Origin: Aureococcus anophagefferens | Taxonomy: Eukaryota; Sar; Pelagophyceae; Pelagomonadales; Pelagomonadaceae | Assembly: GCF_000186865.1 (NCBI RefSeq) | Contig: NW_008705566.1 | Location: 194,952-215,703 of the forward strand | DNA: 20,752 nucleotides | Reading direction: 5' to 3' | In this document: in pieces, positions 6,548 through 15,300 of the stretch | Layout of the letters: each line of letters begins with the position of its first letter | Position numbering within the stretch: the first letter of the stretch is position 1 | Notes under the pieces: generated by a model | Databases searched by the model: none | The model's input: only the letters and a program-made list of their open reading frames with translations | What the model was told of the DNA's origin: nothing | Translations under genes and position numbers: made by a program

Positions 6548-8167
6548 ATGGTGGACCGCAGCCCCCCAACGATGGTCGATCTCACGGAGGCGGCCCTCGG
6601 CGACCGGCCGCCGCCGCCGGCGGCGCGGCGGCGGAGCTCCGGGGCGTCGTCGGTGTCGAGCACCGCGTCGGAGCGGTCCAAGGCCGTGCGGCGGCGCAGC
6701 TCCGGGGCGTCGTCGAGCTGCTCGCGGGACGGGGAGCCCTACGCCTACGCCGCCGTGCTCGCCCGGGCGGCGCTCGTGCGGTCCGGCGTCGAGCTCGACA
6801 GCGCCGAGGTCGGCGAGCTGCCCGCGGGCGCGGACGTCCGCTGCGTCGACCGGGCCTGGACGAAGAAGCGCGTGCGGCGAACGAGAGTCACGCGCGGCGG
6901 CGTCGACGGCTGGGTCTCGGCGAAGATGCTCCGGGGCCACGACCCCGTCGACGACGTCGTCGCGCGCGTCGCCGTGCCCGCGGGCGCGGACCTCCGCGTC
7001 CACGTGCTCAGCGATCTGCACACGGACCGGCCGGCGAACGTCGCGTGGCTCGAGCGCCACCTGCGGCCCCAGCGGTCCTGCTTCGAGGTGCTGCTCTGCG
7101 CCGGCGACGTGAGCAACGTCGACGCGAAGGTGCGGGCGACGCTGGAGCTGCTGGCCGCGCGCTACGACGCCGTCGTCTTCACGCCGGGGAACCACGACCT
7201 CTGGGCGCGCGGCGGCGCGGCCTGCCGCGACTCGCTCGAGAAGCTCGACCGTCTCTTGGGGCTGTGCCGGTCCCTGGGCATCCGCACGGGGCCGACGCGC
7301 TTCGTCGTCGCCAAGGGCAGCGACGTGCTCGCGGTGCCGCTGCTGAGCTGGTACGACGACGCCTTCGATGGCGACGGCGAGCCCGGGCCCGGCGACGCGC
7401 CGCCGGGCCTCGACTCGCCCCAGCACCGGGCGCGCTGGGTCGACTACGCCTTCTGCGCCTGGGGCGAGGCCCTCGAGCGCGCGCCGGGCTTCCGCTTCTC
7501 CGCGGCCGACGGCGCGAGCGACCACGTCGCGCGCCACTTCGCCGCGCGCAACGAGCCGCGCCTCGCGGCGGCCCTCGACGACCTGCAGACGTCGCGGAGC
7601 CGGCCCGTCGTGGTCACCGTGAGCCACTTCGCGCCGCGGCGCGAGCTGCTGCCGGAGAAGCGGTTCCTCGTGGACCCGCACCTGCCCAAGGTGTCGGGCA
7701 GCGAGCTCATCGAGGCCCAGCTCCGGGTGTTGGGCCCGGACGCCCACGTCTTCGGCCACACGCACCTCTGCTACGACCTCGAGCTCGACGGCGTCCGCTA
7801 CGTCAACTGGCCCCTCGGCTCCGCGCGCGAGATGGCGAACCAGACGCGCGTCGTCGCCGGGAGCGGCGCGCTCGTCCTCTTCGACGGCGCCAAGGACGGC
7901 TTCGCGCCGCGCCAGTGGACCTTCTGGGGCGACTGGTACCGCGACCGGCGCCGCGACCCGGCCATCACCGCGCCCGCGCCCTGGGTCCGGAAGGCCTACA
8001 AGCTCATGTTCCAGTTCGACGTCGCGCCGCCGGCGGTCGAGCCGCCGCACCCGACGTTCCCCGACGGCGTGGCGCCCGACGCGTGGTACCGCGCGAACGC
8101 GGCGCGGGAGCGGCCCTGGCGCTCCGTCGACGACGGCGACGACACGCTCCCCGCGCCGCCGGCGTAG
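6548..8167 (+). CDS. Calcineurin-like metallophosphoesterase with SH3-like N-terminal domain
   Basis: 539 aa. The dinuclear-metal phosphoesterase core has all five motifs: SDLHTD (155-160), GD (186-187), GNHD (214-217), VSH (358-360) and GHTH (403-406), with conserved spacing. Residues about 66-130 (from YAYAAVLARAALV to GGVDGWVSAKMLRG) resemble a bacterial-type SH3b fold, an unusual partner; this assignment is tentative. The N-terminus is Ser/Arg-rich with a duplicated RRRSSGASS (28-36 and 48-56), which reads as two basophilic-kinase-type sites and is encoded by a repeated DNA segment. The substrate cannot be predicted; the family includes phosphodiesterases, nucleotidases and protein phosphatases. 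Start: ATG at 6548; a second ATG at 6572 is also possible. No targeting signal is evident. The stop lies 14 bp from the convergent neighbour's stop. Confidence 0.88.
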   Translation: MVDRSPPTMVDLTEAALGDRPPPPAARRRSSGASSVSSTASERSKAVRRRSSGASSSCSRDGEPYAYAAVLARAALVRSGVELDSAEVGELPAGADVRCVDRAWTKKRVRRTRVTRGGVDGWVSAKMLRGHDPVDDVVARVAVPAGADLRVHVLSDLHTDRPANVAWLERHLRPQRSCFEVLLCAGDVSNVDAKVRATLELLAARYDAVVFTPGNHDLWARGGAACRDSLEKLDRLLGLCRSLGIRTGPTRFVVAKGSDVLAVPLLSWYDDAFDGDGEPGPGDAPPGLDSPQHRARWVDYAFCAWGEALERAPGFRFSAADGASDHVARHFAARNEPRLAAALDDLQTSRSRPVVVTVSHFAPRRELLPEKRFLVDPHLPKVSGSELIEAQLRVLGPDAHVFGHTHLCYDLELDGVRYVNWPLGSAREMANQTRVVAGSGALVLFDGAKDGFAPRQWTFWGDWYRDRRRDPAITAPAPWVRKAYKLMFQFDVAPPAVEPPHPTFPDGVAPDAWYRANAARERPWRSVDDGDDTLPAPPA

Positions 8168-8181
8168 GGGGAGGCCTTTTT

Positions 8182-8743
8182 TTAAGAACGCGAGGCGCGG
8201 AGCTCGGCCGCGGCGACGACGGCGAGGGCGACGCGCTCGAGGCCCGCGCGCGCCGCGAACGGCGGGCCGGCCGCGCCGCGCGCGAAGCGCGCGTCGCCGT
8301 CGCGCGCCGCGGCGCAGGCCGCCGCCGCCGCCGCGAAGCGCGCGTGGCAGGAGACGACCGCAGGCGTCGTAGGCCGCGGCGTCCGCGAAGGCCGCCGCGG
8401 CCGCCTCGGGCAGCGCGACGGTCTTGACGACGAGCCACGCGCCCCGGGCCACGGCGCCGTGCGCCGCCTCGAAGCGCGCCACGGCGCACGTGTCGCCGAG
8501 GCGCCAGAGGGCCGCCGCGGTCGGCGGCGGCGCCTCGCGGGCTGCGGGCGGCGCCTCGCGGGGCCGCTTCCGCTTCGGCGCCGGCGCTGCCGCCGGCGCC
8601 GGCGCCGGCGCCGGCGGACGCCGCCGCGAGTAGCCGGAGCCCGTCTCGCCGATGCGCGCGTACGTGAACGGGACCTTGGCGACTATCTTGCGACCGCGGC
8701 CTGAGGTTGCCGCCGGGGCGCGCTCTAGGGTCTTGCCATCCAT
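8182..8743 (-). CDS. Uncharacterised Ala/Arg-rich protein with an apparent one-base frameshift
   Basis: Not recognised. From the ATG at 8743 the frame reads MDGKTLERAPAATSGRGRKI then VPFTYARIGETGSGYSRR (a possibly conserved basic N-terminus), a Pro/Ala linker, KRKRPRE (nuclear-localisation-like), then an Ala-rich helical part ending ADAAAYDAC (residue 128). There it shifts: skipping the base at about 8359 continues as VVSCHARFAAAAAACAAARD... to ELRASRS and TAA at 8182-8184, about 186 aa in total. Without the skip the frame runs on as Arg/Gly-rich antisense of the phosphoesterase. The bias and helix-like composition continue across the join, so a sequencing indel is likelier than a true pseudogene. 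It is convergent with the phosphoesterase and divergent from the Maf gene, sharing a 74-bp promoter. Confidence 0.6.
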
Positions 8744-8817
8744 CGTCGACCCGCTTTGAGTTTCGGGTCAAGAAGACTTTGTTGACCAGTTCAACAAAGC
8801 TCCACACTCGCCTTCAC
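8744..8817. promoter_or_regulatory. 74-bp bidirectional promoter with two inverted repeats
   Basis: It separates the divergent start codons at 8743 (-) and 8818 (+). It contains GACCCG (8748-8753) / CGGGTC (8764-8769) with a 10-bp spacer. It also contains a perfect 9-bp pair CTTTGTTGA (8777-8785) / TCAACAAAG (8791-8799) with a 5-bp spacer. They could be dimeric factor sites or 5' UTR hairpins. No TATA box is seen. Confidence 0.55.
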
Positions 8818-9957
8818 ATGCGCGGCCTGCGCCTCGTCGGCGCCATGGCGGCCTTCCCCGGCGCGCGCGCGCTGACGGCGCCTCCGGCCATCACGCTCGA
8901 CGCGGCGCGCGCCTGCGCCGTCGCCATGCCCGAGGACGCGCCGCGCATCGTCATGGGCTCGAAGTCGGCGTCGCGGCGCGCGCTCCTCGCGGCCATGGGC
9001 TGCGCGGACTTCGAGGTGCGCGTGCCCGACATCGACGAGAAGGCCATCGGCGACCGGCGCGGCGACCCCGCGTCGCTCGTCGCCGCGGTCGCGGTCGCCA
9101 AGTGCGACGCGCTGCTCGCGCGCCACTTCGCCGACCACGCGGACGACGACGTCGTGCTCGTCACGGGGGACCAGGTCGTCACCTTCGACGGGTCGATCCG
9201 CGAGAAGCCGGAGGATCTCGCGGAGGCGCGGCGCTTCGCGGCGTCCTACGGCGGCGCGTCCTGCGGCACGACGGGCTGCGTCGTCGTCCACGACGTCCGG
9301 ACGAACCGCCGCCACGTCGAGGTCCACGACGCGCGCGTCGACTTTGGAGCCTTCCCGCCCGGGCTCGTCGACGAGATCTTAGCGGCGGACGGGGACGTCG
9401 TCATGGCGTGCGCCGGCGGCCTCATGGTCGAGCACCCGCTGCTCGCGCCGCACGTCGCGGCCGTCGAGGGCGGCGTCGACAGCCTCATGGGCCTGTCGAC
9501 GCCCGTCCTCGCGCGGCTCGTCGCGCGCGTCGCCGCGGACCGCGCGGCCGACGAGCGCGCGCACCCGCTGACATCGCCGGCGCTCGGCCCCGTGCTCGGG
9601 CGGCCCGCGGCCGCGCGCGGCCGCTGGGCCGTCGTCGGCGACGTGCACAACGGCGCCAAGGCGGCGTCGCGCGTCCTCGCGAAGCTCGGCGGCGTCCCCG
9701 TGTCGCCCTACGGCGACGCCGGCGGCGCGCGGACGTTCGCGGACGTCGCGGGGCCCGTCGACGCGGTCAACCTCGTCGTGTCGCCGAAGATCGGCGAGCG
9801 GGAGCTCGAGGCGATCGCGGCGAGCGGCACGCGCTACGTCTTCCTCCAGCCCGGCGCCGACGGCGCCCGCGTGGTCCTCGCCGCGCGGCGCCTCGGCCTC
9901 GTCGTCCAGCGCGGCTGCGTCCTCGTCGACGAGTTCCCCGCCGCGGACGCGGCGTAA
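8818..9957 (+). CDS. Maf-like nucleoside triphosphate pyrophosphatase fused to a CoA-binding (YccU-like) domain
   Basis: 379 aa. Residues about 43-235 are a Maf/HAM1-superfamily domain that hydrolyses noncanonical or methylated NTPs to NMP and pyrophosphate: the N-terminal GSKSASRRALL, PDIDEKA (70-76), the catalytic-loop VTGDQVV (115-121), IREKPEDLAEARRF (127-140), and AGGLMVEHPLL near 200. It looks closest to plant/algal YceF-type Mafs. Residues about 269-375 form a Rossmann CoA-binding domain: WAVVGDVHNGAKAASRVL, VDAVNLVVSP, and a C-terminal YVFLQPGA...LGLVVQRGCVLVDEF matching the W/FLQ-G and C motifs of CoA_binding_2 proteins. Residues 1-40 (MRGLRLVGAMAAFPGARALT) look like an organelle leader. 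Start is the first ATG, 8818; the frame extends upstream only through near-cognate codons. The two halves are normally separate proteins. Confidence 0.9.
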   Translation: MRGLRLVGAMAAFPGARALTAPPAITLDAARACAVAMPEDAPRIVMGSKSASRRALLAAMGCADFEVRVPDIDEKAIGDRRGDPASLVAAVAVAKCDALLARHFADHADDDVVLVTGDQVVTFDGSIREKPEDLAEARRFAASYGGASCGTTGCVVVHDVRTNRRHVEVHDARVDFGAFPPGLVDEILAADGDVVMACAGGLMVEHPLLAPHVAAVEGGVDSLMGLSTPVLARLVARVAADRAADERAHPLTSPALGPVLGRPAAARGRWAVVGDVHNGAKAASRVLAKLGGVPVSPYGDAGGARTFADVAGPVDAVNLVVSPKIGERELEAIAASGTRYVFLQPGADGARVVLAARRLGLVVQRGCVLVDEFPAADAA

Positions 9958-9967
9958 CACACCAGCT

Positions 9968-12178
9968 TTACATGAAGGAGAACATGGACGTGACGCGGTC
10001 CATGAGCGTGCCCTGCTTGAGGTCCGTCATGATCGCGAGGAACTCGGCCCACTCGATCTTGCCCGAGAAGTCCGTGTCGTAGATGGACACGACGCGGTTG
10101 CAGTTCTTCTTCGTCATGTGGCGCCGCGTCTTGTAGTCGCGGAAGACCGTGCAGCACTTCTTGAGGAGCTCGCGGACGCGCTTGACCTCGACGCCCCGCG
10201 GGGGCCCCGCCTCGGAGAAGTCGTTGAAGAGGCGCTTGTAGGTCTTGAGCTCGATCTTCGAGAACGACTTCTCGATCTCGGGCCGCTTGTCGAACGCGAG
10301 CTGCATGAGCCGCTCCTCGATGAGGTTCTCGAGGGACCGGACGTCGCGCCGCATCTCCGGGTCGCCGTGGCTGCAGCGGAGCGCGTCGCCCGTGTCGAAG
10401 AAGTCGAACTCGCCCATGGTGAAGAGCACGCGGAGCGCCAAACTCCGGTTGATCGCCGCGTTCGACTTGTCCGCGGCGATGGCCTCGAGCTTCTGGCAGA
10501 AGCCCATGAACTTGAGCAGCTCCTGGCCGACCTCGTTCTTCGCGAGGACGAGCAAGATCCGCAAGATCTCCCCCCGGAGCTTGTAGTGGCTCAGCAGGTC
10601 CTCGATGGCCTCTAAAAAGTTCGTCTTCAGCAGGAACGTCGGGTTCGCCTCGACGCGCTGGACGACGTAGAGCAGCGAGTTCAGCGCCGCCTTGCGCACG
10701 GCGACCTCGGGCGCCCGCGTGAGCCGCAGCGCGCCGGGCACGACGGCCTCGTTGAGCGCGTCGGACGCGTCGTCGAGGAGCATGTAGAGCGACACGAACC
10801 GCAGCGCCTCCTGGTACGCGAGGCGGCACGTGCCGCTCCGGGGGTCGATGTCGCTCGTGAGGAGCTTCGTCGCCGCGTCGAGGCAGCCGATCTTCCGCGC
10901 CTTGCGCCGCGTCGCGACGTCGTTGCACAGCGAGCAGAGGCTCGCCATCGCGTGGCGCGGCAGGATCAGCGCCGTCGGCGTCGCGTTGCCGTTCACGGTC
11001 CGCGCGCCCGGGTAGGACTCGCGGAGCGCGCCCAGCAGCGCCTGGAGCACGCCCGCCTCGACGAGCGGCCCGCGGAGCTTGTCCGGCTGCATGTTGACGA
11101 GCGACGCGACCGCGACGACCGCGCACGTCGGCAGCAGCTCGCCCGACACGTCGCCGACGGCCCCGCGCCGCTGCTTCGGCGCCGTCGAGTGGATGAGGCG
11201 GACGACGTCGGACGCGAGGGGCGGGCCCAGGTCCACGGCGCCCGTGAGGTAGCGGCTCAGGTCCGCGAGCGCGCAGCACGCGCCGATGCGCGCGACGACG
11301 TCGCCGTGGCGCATGAGCGCGCGGAGCACGCCGAGCGCGCCGCCGGCCGCGGCCTCCTCGGGGCTCCAGGCCTGGGCGCTCGCGCCGCCGCGCGCGCGCG
11401 ACCGCTTGGGCGACGCGCCGCGCTGGATCGCGAGGAGGTGGCGGCCCAGGGACCGGACGTCGTCGGCCGCGTAGCCCGGCGACCGGAGCGCGTTGCGGTG
11501 CTGCCACTGGAACATGGACGTGTGGAAGGCGCAGTGGATGGCCGCCGCCTGGGCCTCGGGCGAGCTCCGGTCCTGCGCGATCGAGCCCCAGACGAGCGCC
11601 TCGACCAAGGGCTTCTCCGGGTTCGCGATCTCCGCGTGCTCCGTGAGCGCGACCTCGACCAAATTGATGAGCATGTGGCCCGGCTCGGGGCCCCGGGGCC
11701 TCGGGCGGTCGTCCGTGCGCATGCGGAGCTGGCGCATGCGGTTCGCGCGCTCCGCGACGGCCACCGCGCGGAACTCGTCGACGAGGTCCTTGGCGATGAG
11801 CGGCGGCACGCGCATGGCCGCCTCGAGGCGCAGCGTCGACGTCGCGCGGCGCCCGGGCCACTCCCAGGCGAGCTCGCACTGGCGCGCCTCGGCCTGGTCG
11901 TCGAGGAGCTCGTTCTCCTGGCCCTTCTTGCGCCGCGCCTTCTTCTTCTGGAGCACGAAGATCGAGTTGAGGTAGCGGTCGTCGTTGACGTTCTCGCGCT
12001 TCACCGCGCGCTGCAGCTCGAGGAGCGTGGACCCGAGCATGCCGGGCCAGGACCGCGCCTGCATGAACTCGCCGACCTGCACCGTGCCCAGGTCGCTGAC
12101 GAGGATGAGCTGCGCGAAGTCGCTCTTCTCCTTGACCGTGTACTCGCGCCCATAGTCGGTCTTCGCGAGGACGCCCAT
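9968..12178 (-). CDS. ARM/HEAT-repeat protein with C-terminal EF-hand
   Basis: 736 aa. Residues about 290-560 are alpha-helical repeats of armadillo type (GVLRALMRHGDVVARIGACCALADLS; AVVAVASLVNMQPDK; VLQALLGALRE; VAVRKAALNSLLYVVQRVE; FLEAIEDLLSHYKLRGEILR), a protein-binding scaffold. At the C-terminus is one canonical 12-residue EF-hand loop, DTDFSGKIEWAE (about 701-712), with D1, D3, S5, G6, I8 and E12, so Ca2+ binding is plausible; an imperfect partner helix lies before it. The N-terminal 280 residues carry a KKKARRKKGQ basic patch and no known domain. The specific function is unknown. ATG at 12178 has a strong context (GCCATGG). An upstream ATG at 12312 could be spliced in (GTGAAC donor, CTAAC branch-like box, 62-nt intron), adding about 24 residues. 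The stop lies 10 bp from that of the Maf gene. Confidence 0.8.
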   Translation of the reverse strand: MGVLAKTDYGREYTVKEKSDFAQLILVSDLGTVQVGEFMQARSWPGMLGSTLLELQRAVKRENVNDDRYLNSIFVLQKKKARRKKGQENELLDDQAEARQCELAWEWPGRRATSTLRLEAAMRVPPLIAKDLVDEFRAVAVAERANRMRQLRMRTDDRPRPRGPEPGHMLINLVEVALTEHAEIANPEKPLVEALVWGSIAQDRSSPEAQAAAIHCAFHTSMFQWQHRNALRSPGYAADDVRSLGRHLLAIQRGASPKRSRARGGASAQAWSPEEAAAGGALGVLRALMRHGDVVARIGACCALADLSRYLTGAVDLGPPLASDVVRLIHSTAPKQRRGAVGDVSGELLPTCAVVAVASLVNMQPDKLRGPLVEAGVLQALLGALRESYPGARTVNGNATPTALILPRHAMASLCSLCNDVATRRKARKIGCLDAATKLLTSDIDPRSGTCRLAYQEALRFVSLYMLLDDASDALNEAVVPGALRLTRAPEVAVRKAALNSLLYVVQRVEANPTFLLKTNFLEAIEDLLSHYKLRGEILRILLVLAKNEVGQELLKFMGFCQKLEAIAADKSNAAINRSLALRVLFTMGEFDFFDTGDALRCSHGDPEMRRDVRSLENLIEERLMQLAFDKRPEIEKSFSKIELKTYKRLFNDFSEAGPPRGVEVKRVRELLKKCCTVFRDYKTRRHMTKKNCNRVVSIYDTDFSGKIEWAEFLAIMTDLKQGTLMDRVTSMFSFM

Positions 12179-12335
12179 GGCGCGAGCGCGCGCGCGCCGC
12201 CGCCGCCGGCGGGGCTGCCCGAAGCTCTCAGACGCGGGCGCTCTCCCTCCGTCGTTAGAGAGATCAGTCCGTTCACTTCAATAATAACTTGCTTGAGATC
12301 GGTATCCGCCATCGAACGGACCACACGACACCGTC
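12179..12335 (-). promoter_or_regulatory. Intergenic region between the Sel1-repeat and ARM genes
   Basis: 157 bp holding the 3' end of the Sel1-repeat gene and the promoter/5' UTR of the ARM gene. The 12241-12312 part is AT-richer, with an open minus-strand reading MADTDLKQVIIEVNGLISL and a CTAAC branch-like box; the 12179-12215 part is a GC dinucleotide/trinucleotide run. Confidence 0.4.
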
Positions 12336-15300
12336 CTAGCCATTACCGGGGGGCTCGCCGTCGCCGGGGCCGCGGCCGTCCTCGTGGACGCCCCCGGCGT
12401 CGTCCTCGTCGTCGTACGGCTCCTCGTCGTCGTCGTACGGCTCCTCGTCGTCGTAGTCCCCCGCGTCCTCCTCCTCCGCGGCCTCGTCGTACGCGTCGTC
12501 GTAGCCCCCGGCGTCGTCGTCGTCGTCGTCGTCCGCGCCGTCGTCGTCGTCGTCGTCGTCCCAGCCCACCGCGCCGGCCTCGTCGTCGTCGTCGTCGTCC
12601 GCGTCGTCGTCGTCGTCGTCCGCCGCCGCCGCGCCGCCGTCGTCGTCGTCGTCGAGCGCGCGCCACCACGCGGCGTCGAAGAGCGCCGCGCGCGCGCCGA
12701 GGAGGGCGCTGAGCCCCGCGCAGGGCACGGCGTGGGGCCAGTCGAAGCGGCCGGCGCAGGACCGGGCGATCTTCGTCGCCCCGCGCCAGTCGCCCGCGCG
12801 CGCGGTCGCGATCGCCGCGTCGAAGGCCGCCCACTCGGAGCCCCGCGCCGCTGCGGCCCGGAGGAGGGCCGTGCCGTTGGGCGCGCCGCCGCCGCCGCAG
12901 GCGCCGGCCCAGCCGTCGGCCCAGCAGGCGCCGAGCGCGCGCTGCGCCTCCGCGTCCTCGAGCGCGCGCGACGGCCGCTCGAGCCCCTTGTCGCGCTCGA
13001 AGTGGGGCGTCGTCGGCCGGAGCGCGCGCTCGTAGTGGCGCCGTGCGCCCGCGAGGAGGCCCGACGCGCCGCCGGGCGAGCGCCGCGCGAGGCGCTCGAG
13101 CACGAAGCCCGCGTTGACGTCGGCCGCGCGGACGCCGGCCTCGGCGAGCGTCGCGAGCATGCGGTACGCGCCCGCCGCGCGCGCGCGCGCGCCGAGGCCC
13201 AGGGCGTGGTCGCGCCGCCGCCGTTTCAGGCGCGCGGCGCAGCGGCGCTTCAGGGCGTCGAGGAAGGCCGCCGCGGCGTCGCCGCGGTCCGCGGGCGGCG
13301 CCGCGGCGCCGCCCACGTCCCAGGCCGCGGCGAGCGGCGCGTGGGGCCGCGGCGTCTCCCAGGCCGCGCGCGCCGCCGCGACGGCGTCGCCGACGCCGAA
13401 GCCCACGGTCGACGCGTCCCAGGACTGCTGCACGGCGGCCTCGAGCGCGCCGAGCGCGCGCGGGCACCGGTTGCGCCGGTTGCGCGACGGGTACGGGTAG
13501 CGGCCGTCGGCGTCCGGCTCGAGGCCCGGGTCGTCGAGGGCGCCGTCGTAGTGCAGGCGCGCGAGGACGAAGGGCGCCGTCAGCGAGTTGTGGTCGCGCG
13601 TCGCCGCCGTCAGGAGCCGCTCCGCGCGGCGCGCGTCGCGCGTCTCCATCGCGAGCGACACGAACGCGTCCGGGTGGCCCGCGTCGACGGCGCGCTCGAA
13701 GGCGTCGCGCGCGCGCTTCGCGTCGGGGAGGTGCCGCGCCTCGTCGTCCAGGGCCGCGTAGAGGTGGCCCAGCACGTGCGCGCCGAAGGGCGTGAGCGCG
13801 GCCCGCCGCTCCAGCAGGTCCAGCGCGCCGCGCGCGTCCGCGGCGACGCCGTCGAAGCCGCCCAGCTTCAGCTCCGCGAGGGCCGCCGCGGCGTGCGCCG
13901 CGCTCTCCTCGTCGTTTCGGTCGTCCGCGGCGAGCGCGTAGTACTCGGCCGCCGCGCGCTGCGGCGACGCGCCGCCGCGCCGGAGCTCGCGGAGCGCGTC
14001 GTCGTCGACGCGGCCGTCGAGGAGCGCGTCGCCCAACGTCAGCGCGCTGTGGCCGTCGCCGCCGAGGGCGCGCCGCCGCAGGTACGTCGCCGCGGCGAGG
14101 TCCAGCACCGCCGGCGCGTCCTCGGCGGGCGCGCCGTCGAAGACGACCTCGGGAGCGAAGTCGTCCGGCGGGCCGAGCGCGAGCCGCCGGAGCCACGCGA
14201 CGGGGTCCCAGCCCGGCCCGGCGCCGGCGCCGGCGGCCGCGCCGGCCGCGGCGGCGCCGCCGGCGGCGCCGGCGTCGGCCGCGCCGGCGGCCGCGCCGGC
14301 CGCCGCGCCGCCGGCCGCCGCGCCGCCCGCCGCCGCGCCCGCCGCCGCCGCGCCGCCCGCCGCGCCGTCGTCGTCGAAGGCGTCGGCGTCGTCGTCGGCG
14401 AGCCCCGCGCGCGCGTCCTCGCGCAGGGTCCAGAAGCCGTCGGCCTTGAGCCAGTGGTCCACGAGGAGCTCGTTCGGCGTCGACGCCGCGTGGCGGACCT
14501 TGACGCGGGCCGCGCGCGGCGAGCCCGCGCCCGGCGCCGCGACGCCCTCGAGGAGCCGCATCCAGGTGCGCACGGCGACGTCGCAGGACTGGTCGAAGCC
14601 GTGGCTGCCCTCGCTGCGCCAGGCGCCGAGCGCGAGGCGCCCGAGCCAGCAGCCCCGGAGCGCGTGGCGCCGCACGGCGGCCGCGTGCGCCAAAAAGACG
14701 GGGTCGGCCGCGTCGAGGGGCGCGGCGCGCTCCAGGGACGCGTTGGCGCAGCGCCCGTAGGCCGGCGACGCCGGCACGACGCCCGCGAGCGTGCCGAGGC
14801 TCAGGAGCGTGCCGGCCGCCGTGTCGCCCAACAGCGCCGCGCACGACAGCGCTATACGCGCGCGCGAAAAGCTCGCCGCCGCCGCGGCCTCGTCGCCGTC
14901 GGCCAGCGCCGCGTCGGCGTCCTCGAAGAGGGACCCGACGCCGTCGCGCCACGCGTGCGCGGCGAAGTCGTCCGCGTCCGCGTCCCACGAGCCGACGGCG
15001 ACCGTGAGCTCCGCGTCCGCCGCGGCGCCCTCGGGCCGCTCCGGCAGCAGGAACACCGTCGCCGCGTCGTCGCGCGCGTGGGCCCAGCGCGCCGCGCGCG
15101 CCGGCGCGGCCGCGACGGCGCCGCGCTCCGCGCCGGAGCCGCCGCCGCGCCGCACGAAGACGAACTCGTCGCCGACCGCGCCGACGTCGACGTCGAACTC
15201 GAAGCCGCTCAGCACGTCGGCGGCGACGCAGACCATGGCGCCCGCCCGCAGCGCCGGCGCGTCGCCGTCCGCGGTCCAGACGCCGCGCCCGCGCGCGCCG

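Noticed and set aside
6505..8427. 640-codon plus-strand open frame
   Set aside because: Arg-rich frame-shifted shadow of the metallophosphoesterase.
9834..11879. 681-codon minus-strand open frame
   Set aside because: Another frame of the ARM/EF-hand gene, Arg/Pro/Ala-rich without domains.
12400..12660. Possible CRISPR-like or satellite array
   Set aside because: Regular GTC units are simple codon repeats inside a coding region, without spacers.
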